Source: a virus. From it: 24,305 bases of DNA. Within the stretch, counting starts at the first letter, position 1. Each line of letters begins with the position of its first letter. The notes under the pieces were generated by a model. The model was given only the letters and a program-made list of their open reading frames with translations, ran no database searches and was not told the DNA's origin. The stretch spans positions 1-24,305 of the IMG/VR virus record IMGVR_UViG_3300006793_000276. One strand, 5' to 3'. Positions 1 to 5,001 of this stretch are shown here, one piece after another. A program made the position numbers and the translations under genes.

Positions 1-24
1 ACCCTAACCGAGCGTCCTTTCGCC

Positions 25-65
25 CCTCGCTATTCGCTCGTAGATATGTCCTCGCTATTCGCTCG
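25..65. repeat. 16-bp direct repeat pair with flanking inverted copy
   Basis: CCTCGCTATTCGCTCG occurs at 25-40 and again, identically, at 50-65, 25 bp apart start to start. CCGAGCG at 8-14 is the reverse complement of CGCTCGG at 60-66, so the pair can also fold back on the left edge. The second copy runs into GGGGGTTTTG (64-73), so a terminator for an upstream transcript is possible, but the T run is short and the loop would be long. The copies sit immediately before the tandem structured element. What lies left of position 1 is not visible, so a longer array cannot be excluded. Confidence 0.6.
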
Positions 66-74
66 GGGGTTTTG

Positions 75-175
75 TGTCTCAAACAACCTAAGTAGGTTGA
101 TGCCGACAGCTTTACCACTTTCGTAGATGAGACTTAGCAGGAAACTAAGTCACACCTACGAAGTGCCAAGGGTGA
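75..175 (+). ncRNA. Structured RNA-like element, tandem copy 1
   Basis: First of two adjacent ~100-nt units; the first 47 nt (75-121) are identical to 176-222. It contains a near-perfect hairpin, CAACCTAAGTAGGTTG at 84-99, and a longer one: TTCGTAG (120-126) pairs with CTACGAA (156-162), extended inward by T128-A154 and G129-C153 and by GACTTAG (131-137) with CTAAGTC (145-151), closing a 7-nt loop CAGGAAA (138-144). CAC (116-118) and GTG (163-165) can extend the base with a one-base bulge. Compared with copy 2, three pairs change on both sides together, the pattern of a conserved RNA fold. I do not recognise the family; it does not fit hammerhead, glycine, glnA or cobalamin consensus elements as I know them. 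The strand is assumed from the downstream genes. Confidence 0.6.
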
Positions 176-275
176 TGTCTCAAACAACCTAAGTAGGTTG
201 ATGCCGACAGCTTTACCACTTTTGTAGATCTGACCTAGCAGGAAACTAGCTCAGACCTACAAATGCCAAGGGTGA
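176..275 (+). ncRNA. Structured RNA-like element, tandem copy 2
   Basis: Directly abuts copy 1. It repeats the hairpin CAACCTAAGTAGGTTG at 185-200 and the long hairpin: TTTGTAG (221-227) with CTACAAA (257-263), TCTGA (229-233) with TCAGA (251-255), and CTAG (235-238) with CTAG (246-249) around the same CAGGAAA loop (239-245). Relative to copy 1, C122-G160 has become T223-A261, T134-A148 has become C235-G249, and G129-C153 has become C230-G254. One pair is lost (C234 against C250) and one gained (T231-A253 where copy 1 has A against A). The shared ending GCCAAGGGTGA closes both units. Roles open to it include a phage non-coding RNA, a leader control element, an RNase III processing site or, at DNA level, a packaging site near the small terminase gene. 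Confidence 0.6.
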
Positions 276-564
276 ATTCCTCCCCATTAAGCAAAAGCCT
301 TTTGAAAAAGGTCTTGGGGTTATAGGGGGCAAACGACGGCTCGAGCTACGATGCAGACTATGAGTCCGCACCCCACCGTTACGCAACTCGTTGATGCTCA
401 GGCACAACATCAACATTGACTTCAACATTGAACCTCGGTTGAACACTATCACCCGTGATCTGACCTCAAACACACCCCAACCCCCCGTGGTACCTCAACT
501 ATCATCGCACCCGTACTTGAGATTAATATATAAAGTTAGTAGGTAACCTTTAGGCTTTTTGTTT

Positions 565-602
565 CCGGTCAGAATTTTACAACCGATAGACCCCCCGACC
601 GG
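565..602. promoter_or_regulatory. 6-bp inverted repeat upstream of the operon
   Basis: CCGGTC (565-570) and GACCGG (597-602) are perfect inverted copies separated by 26 nt, ending 45 nt before the first start codon. They could form an RNA stem in the leader or flank a protein-binding site. No T run follows, so an intrinsic terminator is unlikely. Six-base inverted repeats arise by chance, hence the low confidence. Confidence 0.25.
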
Positions 603-613
603 GGTAGGGTACC

Positions 614-629
614 TTAAATAGATATTTAA
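614..629. promoter_or_regulatory. 16-bp palindrome just before the first gene
   Basis: TTAAATAGATATTTAA is two 7-bp arms, TTAAATA and TATTTAA, around GA, ending 18 nt before the ATG at 648. Its position and symmetry fit an operator or an AT-rich promoter core for the late operon. As a stem it would be weak, because it is all A/T with a two-base loop, so a DNA-level role is more likely than a terminator. No standard sigma-70 pair of boxes can be drawn around it. Confidence 0.3.
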
Positions 630-647
630 CTTATTTAGGGAACCCAT

Positions 648-1043
648 ATGGCACGAAAATCTGGAGCAAAATACATACAAGAAGACATTCACCGTTTTGT
701 CGACGATGGAGACTTCGAGAATGCGGTTAATGTTCTCAGAAATGGGATGAAAGCGACCCACGTTGTTCGAAGAAGTAAGGAAAACGGCGAAAGAGGGGTT
801 GATTACGAAGAAGTACCCGATCACGGAACCCGAATTACCTCCGCAAAGCTGGTTCTCGAGTACGGATTCGGTAAAGCAGCGACCAGACACGACATTACAA
901 TGACCAAAGAAACATCAACCGTCGCAACACCGGCCGAAATCATGGATAGACTACGAGATTCAGGCGCTCAACTGGCCGATATTATCGATGTTTACTCCGA
1001 AACAGTGGAAAAAGTCCCCATGGAGATTGAAAACGATGGATAA
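648..1043 (+). CDS. Probable terminase small subunit
   Basis: This 131-residue protein opens the operon, after an AGGG ribosome site (637-640) 7 nt before ATG. The N-terminal half is mixed-charge and helical. Around residues 62-78 it reads GTRITSAKLVLEYGFGKAA, resembling the 'AAK-hhLEYGhGKP' signature seen in many short small-terminase proteins. The C-terminal third (PAEIMDRLRDSGAQLADI) is a helical, acidic tail that could contact the large subunit or other subunits. In known phages this protein binds the pac or cos site and regulates the motor. The size fits the shorter small terminases, and its place upstream of the large terminase supports the call, although seven genes lie between them. 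Small terminases diverge widely, so the name is probable only. The stop codon overlaps the next start by 8 nt. Confidence 0.55.
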   Translation: MARKSGAKYIQEDIHRFVDDGDFENAVNVLRNGMKATHVVRRSKENGERGVDYEEVPDHGTRITSAKLVLEYGFGKAATRHDITMTKETSTVATPAEIMDRLRDSGAQLADIIDVYSETVEKVPMEIENDG

Positions 1044-2046
1044 TCAAAAAGGAAAAAAATGGTGGGCTTTACACCGCCCCGAAGATCCCGAAGGAGATGC
1101 CCAGATAGCAAAAAATATGGACTACGCGGAAAGTATAGGAGCCTTGAAGCCTAGTATGAGTAATACCATCCAATTAGAGCCTATTGAGACCGATCTTACT
1201 GGTTGGGGTCCGGAATATCACCGCAGAAAACGGGAACCAATGGAGCCGTACTATGTTGAAAACCTGAATTTTGACGATGCGGTGCAAAAAGAGTTCCCAA
1301 ACAGAGATGCAGAGGTCGAGCAATACTTATTGAACCAGGCACACAAGCGTGGACAAGATCCAAACCGACCTTTTCAGAAGATTCTTAAAGCACCCGATTG
1401 GGGTAAAGGTGGCGATAAAATTAGAACCGAGTACCACGATCCAAAATCTCAATCGCGGAAAACTACGGAAAAGGCTCATTATGCGCCCCGCCAAGTAGTA
1501 GGCTACTATTTAGATGAAGACGGCGGTCCGGATAAAAACAATCCCTACATAGAGGATACAACAATTCGACTTTTTGAGAAAGAACCAACCGATCCCAGCG
1601 AGCCTTATGGTAATTCAGAATACCCATACATTCACGAAGCTATGCACCACATAACTTCGGACCAAGGCGGTTCAGGTTACGAGCGTAATTTCGATTTTGG
1701 TAGTCCTTGGTTAAACAGTCCAAATGAGATTATGTCGGAGGCCGCTAAGCGTAAAAGAGCGTATGTACACGGGAGTAACGGATACGCAGAGGGTTTCGAA
1801 CCCCCAAATCAAAAATGGTTAGATTCAGCTCACCCAGCTGTAAAAGAAGGCAAACCAATACCTGAAAAACATATCGATGATATGTTTATAGACTGGATGA
1901 ATAAAGACAATGCAGGTTGGGGCGACTCTTACCGATATAATCCCGAAGACTTTCCAGTAGAACTTTTCAAAGAAGCCCTAAGACTAGGCAAAAACGACCA
2001 AAAACCCGCGGGCATGTTTACAGGCCGTAAATCACAGAACGCATAA
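1036..2046 (+). CDS. Predicted zinc-metallopeptidase-like protein (HEAMHH)
   Basis: I place the start at ATG 1036, which overlaps the previous stop and has GGAG at 1022-1025, giving 336 residues. The same frame is open to an ATG at 988, but that would add 16 residues inside the upstream gene and lacks a better ribosome site. Residues 200-205 read HEAMHH, a textbook HExxH zinc site preceded by aromatic and hydrophobic residues (YPYI). Glu231 or Glu235 in NEIMSEAAKRK is a candidate third ligand, as in gluzincin-type enzymes. The N-terminal ~150 residues are polar and rich in Asp, Glu, Lys and Pro and look flexible. No signal peptide is visible, so it would act in the cytoplasm or inside a particle. 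Its role could be virion-protein maturation or host-protein cleavage; the sequence does not decide. The giant protein at 9599 carries a second HExxH site. Confidence 0.65.
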   Translation: MDNQKGKKWWALHRPEDPEGDAQIAKNMDYAESIGALKPSMSNTIQLEPIETDLTGWGPEYHRRKREPMEPYYVENLNFDDAVQKEFPNRDAEVEQYLLNQAHKRGQDPNRPFQKILKAPDWGKGGDKIRTEYHDPKSQSRKTTEKAHYAPRQVVGYYLDEDGGPDKNNPYIEDTTIRLFEKEPTDPSEPYGNSEYPYIHEAMHHITSDQGGSGYERNFDFGSPWLNSPNEIMSEAAKRKRAYVHGSNGYAEGFEPPNQKWLDSAHPAVKEGKPIPEKHIDDMFIDWMNKDNAGWGDSYRYNPEDFPVELFKEALRLGKNDQKPAGMFTGRKSQNA

Positions 2047-2050
2047 CTTT

Positions 2051-2248
2051 ATGAGCAAAGAAGAAATAAAAACCGCCGAAGAGCAATTCGAGCACGAATT
2101 ATCCAATGTATTTGTCCGCTGGTGGGAGGAATCCGACCTGGATGAACTCGAAATGTCTCAAATTGCAATAGAAGTAGTAGAACGCTTTTGCGACACCACA
2201 GTCGATTTTGAATCAGACATCGACCTGAGCGACATGGATGATGAGTAA
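2051..2248 (+). CDS. Small highly acidic protein, unknown function
   Basis: 65 residues, starting 4 nt after the preceding stop; no clear Shine-Dalgarno site. About 23 residues are Asp or Glu, concentrated in an amphipathic N-terminal helix (residues 3-20) and an Asp/Glu-rich tail. VFVRWWEESDLDELEMSQIA gives it a small hydrophobic core, and the single Cys is in ERFCDTT. I do not recognise a family. Acidic proteins of this size in phage late operons may be chaperones or DNA mimics, but nothing here shows that. It is supported as a gene by tight packing: the next gene begins inside its last codons (11-nt overlap). Confidence 0.65.
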   Translation: MSKEEIKTAEEQFEHELSNVFVRWWEESDLDELEMSQIAIEVVERFCDTTVDFESDIDLSDMDDE

Positions 2249-2597
2249 GCTTAAAACATTCACACGAAGTCTGGTAAACTTACCGCTAGCACCGGTAAAT
2301 ATGTATCGAAGAAGCCAGGTTCCTCGGAAATTAAAAGAAACTGCATTTGGAACTAATGCTTCAATTAAATACCCAGTTGAACCTAACTACGTAGAGTTGT
2401 GGAAATCTCCCAAGTCTTATCAATACGAAGTAGAATCTACAGTAGATCTACGGCCGCCACCACCGGTGCCACCACCACCTCCTCCTCCACCTACGTCTAG
2501 ATCTGGTGGAAGTTACGCCCTTTCTACTTTCCCTAAAAATTACAAACCCGGAATGAGCAGACGCACAGGCACGGGAATCCATCCTTTACACAGATAG
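2238..2597 (+). CDS. Small basic protein with polyproline tract
   Basis: 119 residues. The start overlaps the preceding gene by 11 nt; ATG 2238 and ATG 2241 are both possible. The first 35 residues are basic (TRSLVNLPLAPVNMYRRSQV and following). Residues 73-85 form a proline run, PPPPV followed by eight prolines, encoded by mixed CCA/CCT/CCG codons, and the tail is Gly/Ser/Arg-rich. No fold is recognised. The proline run would stiffen the chain and would slow ribosomes without elongation factor P. It could be a minor virion or linker protein; function unknown. Confidence 0.65.
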   Translation: MMSKLKTFTRSLVNLPLAPVNMYRRSQVPRKLKETAFGTNASIKYPVEPNYVELWKSPKSYQYEVESTVDLRPPPPVPPPPPPPPTSRSGGSYALSTFPKNYKPGMSRRTGTGIHPLHR

Positions 2598-2599
2598 TT

Positions 2600-2785
2600 A
2601 TGGACAAAATAACCGCTTATAACTCCGATATGATGGAGAAGGATATGAAAATCCAAGACCTAAAGGTGGTTATCGATACTGCACAGGCTGCGCTAAGGCG
2701 CGCCCAAGCCGTAATTAAATCCGAGGAAGATAAAAAACATGTGTTTAACCCAAGCGCCAAGTGGGTACTTAACTATAAACTGTGA
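2600..2785 (+). CDS. Short helical protein, unknown function
   Basis: 61 residues, starting 2 nt after the previous stop. Residues 10-48 (DMMEKDMKIQDLKVVIDTAQ and the following AALRRAQAVIKSEEDK) have regular hydrophobic spacing typical of a single long helix or short coiled coil. The C-terminus, AKWVLNYKL, is more hydrophobic. It has no signal peptide and no recognised family. Its start lacks a clear ribosome site, and ATGs at codons 11 and 12 are alternatives. Exact packing between neighbours, including the GTGA overlap with the next gene, supports it as real. Confidence 0.6.
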   Translation: MDKITAYNSDMMEKDMKIQDLKVVIDTAQAALRRAQAVIKSEEDKKHVFNPSAKWVLNYKL

Positions 2786-3585
2786 AGTCTGTATCCGTAA
2801 TGGCAACAGGGTCAGCTCTTCGCGAGGTTACCTTTCTCATATACTCGATCAGAATGTTATACAACTGCCCGATTTACGTGGTTTGTGACGACTATGTATA
2901 CACCAAGCTTAAAAGGATGGGTTTTTTATGGTTAAATCTAAAAGCCAGCGCAAACCCCGATGATTTAAAGAAAGCCGCCCACGAAACCGAATCCGTCAAA
3001 AGCCACAACGATTTCCACTCTGCGGGGGCAATTTGGACTAAAATAGGTGCTATGGAGTGGGCATTGGAGGAAGAAGGCGAAACTTTGTTTTTAGACGCGG
3101 ATATTGTCTTAAACAAACCAATTCACGAAGATATTCTTACTGATGTCGATGGAATGATATCCCCCCATTACCACACGGGGGATACTCTTATTGATAATCA
3201 GACATACGGAGCATTTAACGCCGGGTATGTGTTTGCCAGGCATTGTGATTTTGCGAAGGTTTGGAAAGAAATATACCTAACCCGATCAGCATTCTACGAG
3301 CAGCAGGGCATGATTTGGTTTTTCGAGCATTTCGACATGGGGGTCTTTAACAAGAACCACAATATTGGATTTTGGAGATTTGCTAAAAAATGGAAGAAGG
3401 GAACTCTTAGATTAGACGATTGGGGTATAGATTGGCCTAAAGCCAAATCTTTTCATTTTCACGCCTTTCCCGAAACTTATTCAAAAGCCAACAAAGGCTT
3501 AACCAGGGGTTATAATTTGCTCAAAGAAGAAATGGTTGAGCGTCTTAACCCAGAACTAAAAAAGATATATAATGATCTACTCTAA
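2782..3585 (+). CDS. Glycosyltransferase, nucleotide-sugar type with DxD motif
   Basis: 267 residues from a GTG start that overlaps the previous TGA (GTGA). The GTG is preferred to ATG 2800 because the first beta strand (KSVSVMATG) of a Rossmann-like GT-A fold would otherwise be lost. PIYVVCDD follows as the next strand. Residues 102-108 (TLFLDADIV, Asp105-Ala-Asp107) are the metal and nucleotide-sugar binding DxD site, and GAFNAGYVFAR matches the 'FNaGvhh' acceptor-side motif of GT8/GT77-like enzymes. KSFHFHAFPETY near the C-terminus is a plausible metal-binding histidine segment. No transmembrane helix is seen, so it is likely cytoplasmic, moving a sugar from a UDP- or GDP-sugar to an unknown acceptor. 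It is the first of a three-gene cassette with a sulfotransferase and another glycosyltransferase. Confidence 0.75.
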   Translation: MKSVSVMATGSALREVTFLIYSIRMLYNCPIYVVCDDYVYTKLKRMGFLWLNLKASANPDDLKKAAHETESVKSHNDFHSAGAIWTKIGAMEWALEEEGETLFLDADIVLNKPIHEDILTDVDGMISPHYHTGDTLIDNQTYGAFNAGYVFARHCDFAKVWKEIYLTRSAFYEQQGMIWFFEHFDMGVFNKNHNIGFWRFAKKWKKGTLRLDDWGIDWPKAKSFHFHAFPETYSKANKGLTRGYNLLKEEMVERLNPELKKIYNDLL

Positions 3586-4207
3586 AGAAGGCAACTGGGC
3601 ATTCGTCCATGTCCCAAAGAACGCTGGTACATCTTTCGTTAAACCTTTACGGAACCCCAAAATAAGAAAGGCGTTGGGCGTCGAGTTTCTAGAAAAAGGT
3701 CACTCTCTTCACCACAACAAGTGGAGCTGGTGGTCTCAGTTCGACGAGGTCAAGTCCTTGACCCCCGTGGCTATATGCCGAAACCCTTGGAGTAGGGCGT
3801 TGTCCATGTATCTATACAATATCAAGAATGCCGTTGCCAACATAGAGGAAGAGTGGGCAAGGCTCGATCACGCTCGCCTGTCGTTAGATGGCTTCAAAAG
3901 GTCATGGATGCCCGGCGGGTTTTTCGTAGACAAGCACGGCATAGACTTTGAGTATGACAAGAACACGGGGAGAGCGTGGGCGCAGTCAGATAATCAATGT
4001 TCGTGGCTAGATGGCTCATCAAAGAAAAAATGGTTTCGCCTTGAGGATGGATTAAATGATTTCTGCAAATTCACAAAACTACCCAAACCAGAAGTTTTAA
4101 ACGCTACTGTAAAAGTTAATTACCGAGACTATTATGATGACGAACTAGTGGAAAGAATAGGTACTCTTTTCGCTAAAGATGCCAAGCTAGGGGGGTACTC
4201 ATTCTAA
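3572..4207 (+). CDS. PAPS-dependent sulfotransferase (Sulfotransfer_2-like)
   Basis: 211 residues. The start overlaps the upstream gene by 14 nt with no clear ribosome site, suggesting coupled translation. FVHVPKNAGTSF (residues 11-22) is the 5'-phosphosulfate-binding loop of PAPS sulfotransferases. Arg70 to Ser78 in CRNPWSRALSMY is the 3'-phosphate-binding motif, with Arg and Ser spaced 8 apart as in the family. His44 in KGHSLHH is a candidate catalytic base. The C-terminal YYDDELVERIGTLFAKDAKL and following GGYSF match the usual tail of carbohydrate sulfotransferases. Expected reaction: transfer of sulfate from PAPS to a sugar hydroxyl, with PAPS supplied by the host because no PAPS synthesis gene is present here. 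Bracketing by two glycosyltransferases implies a sulfated glycan. The protein is shorter than typical Golgi relatives because it lacks a membrane anchor. Confidence 0.85.
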   Translation: MIYSKEGNWAFVHVPKNAGTSFVKPLRNPKIRKALGVEFLEKGHSLHHNKWSWWSQFDEVKSLTPVAICRNPWSRALSMYLYNIKNAVANIEEEWARLDHARLSLDGFKRSWMPGGFFVDKHGIDFEYDKNTGRAWAQSDNQCSWLDGSSKKKWFRLEDGLNDFCKFTKLPKPEVLNATVKVNYRDYYDDELVERIGTLFAKDAKLGGYSF

Positions 4208-5001
4208 TGAAAGTGCTAATATATCAAGTTTTCGTAACAGGCAGTCTAAAAGTGAAACACGACGCACTTATCGAAGAGTCAACCAGTAGTTTAAAAACAT
4301 ACTCAGATCATTACGGCATCGACTACACTTTTGAGTCCAAACCCACCTTTACCCCAGAGCAATTACCAAAAGATGCCGATAAGAGAATGCGGTTCTACTG
4401 GGCGATGGATTTATGCAAGCCCGAGCTTAGGCATTATGATTACATCGTACACTTTGATGCCGACATCATAATGCAGGAGGGTGCCCCTGATATCCGAAAA
4501 GAGTTAAAGGGCGATTTTATGGCAAACCGCGATCCGATTGATTACTTAGGTGAGTGGAACCGTCCTATGGCGTCGTTAAGAAGAGCTTTTGTCTTCCGTA
4601 ATGTCTCCGATCACTTTGGGTACCCTTGGTATAATCACTTCAATTCAGGCGTTTGGGCTTCTTCTCCAAAAGCAAGAAAATTGATTTGGGAAAATTGGCA
4701 AAAGGATGCCTTTAAATCTTACGAGGAAAAAGCCCCAAAGAGCTTTCCTTTTAAATTGGGCAACCCATATGGGGGAGACCAAAACATCCTAAACAACATC
4801 GTCCATAATTCCGACTTAGACTTTGTCCCTCTTGATTGGAAATGGAACGCATTAAGTGACACGCTTAAGAATTTAGATAAGGCATACGCCATCCACTACG
4901 GCGCAAAAGTTGGTAAGTTTCTTTACAACAACCCCGAATATCGGGACAAGACCCCCCTTAGCAAAGAAGCAATTAAGTTAATGGAGGAACAGATGCAATG
5001 A
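4207..5001 (+). CDS. Glycosyltransferase, GT8-like
   Basis: 264 residues; the start overlaps the previous stop by one base (TAATG), and an AGGGGGG run lies upstream at about 4189-4195. The N-terminus (KVLIYQVFVTG) is a beta strand. HFDADIIM places the DxD site at Asp84 and Asp86, FNSGVW at 145-150 matches the conserved substrate loop, GGDQNILNN (189-197) carries the second acidic site (Asp191), and IHYGAKVGKF (229-238) resembles the C-terminal histidine motif HxGxxKPW of GT8 retaining enzymes. It is therefore a better match to GT8 than the enzyme at 2782, and the two are not close copies. Donor and acceptor are unknown. The last bases overlap the large terminase start by 4 nt, so the sugar cassette and packaging gene share one transcript. 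Confidence 0.8.
   Translation: MKVLIYQVFVTGSLKVKHDALIEESTSSLKTYSDHYGIDYTFESKPTFTPEQLPKDADKRMRFYWAMDLCKPELRHYDYIVHFDADIIMQEGAPDIRKELKGDFMANRDPIDYLGEWNRPMASLRRAFVFRNVSDHFGYPWYNHFNSGVWASSPKARKLIWENWQKDAFKSYEEKAPKSFPFKLGNPYGGDQNILNNIVHNSDLDFVPLDWKWNALSDTLKNLDKAYAIHYGAKVGKFLYNNPEYRDKTPLSKEAIKLMEEQMQ

Larger units (their letters stand above)
276..647. other. Non-coding leader rich in short inverted repeats
   Basis: I see no credible gene in these 372 bases. Hairpins found by eye: CCTTT (298-302) with AAAGG (307-311) around TGAA, extendable by CCCCA (282-286) with TGGGG (315-319); GTTGATG (390-396) with CATCAAC (408-414); TTCAAC (421-426) with GTTGAA (438-443). CAACATTGA is repeated at 411-419 and 423-431. 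C-rich stretches lie near 477-486 and 591-596. A plus-strand run of 22 codons from ATG 351 has no ribosome site, and a minus-strand reading from 473 runs into the tandem element, so both were dismissed. The AT-rich stretch 523-533 (TAATATATAAA) could be a late-promoter-like site, but no matching -35 box is visible. The region probably acts as a leader or control region for the operon starting at 648. Confidence 0.5.

Noticed and set aside
123-155. Hammerhead-ribozyme-like pieces (GATGAG and GAAAC) in copy 1
   Set aside because: The GACTTAG/CTAAGTC stem encloses GAAAC instead of placing a stem between the two core pieces, and copy 2 lacks GATGAG.
75-275. CRISPR array or tRNA genes as an explanation of the tandem units
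   Set aside because: Units abut with no spacers, repeat length is ~100, and no acceptor stem, anticodon arm or T-loop consensus can be drawn.
351-419. Short plus-strand frame of 22 codons starting at ATG 351
   Set aside because: No ribosome site, and it overlaps the leader hairpins; the length is expected by chance.
246-473. 75-codon open frame on the minus strand in the leader
   Set aside because: It runs into the conserved tandem element, has no ribosome site, an unlikely composition, and opposes the whole operon.
495-890. 131-codon minus-strand frame opposite the first gene
   Set aside because: Shadow of the gene at 648-1043, which has a good ribosome site and operon context.
988-1035. 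Upstream ATG at 988 as the start of the zincin gene
   Set aside because: It would overlap the first gene by 56 bases; ATG 1036 has GGAG at suitable distance and a tidy 8-nt overlap.
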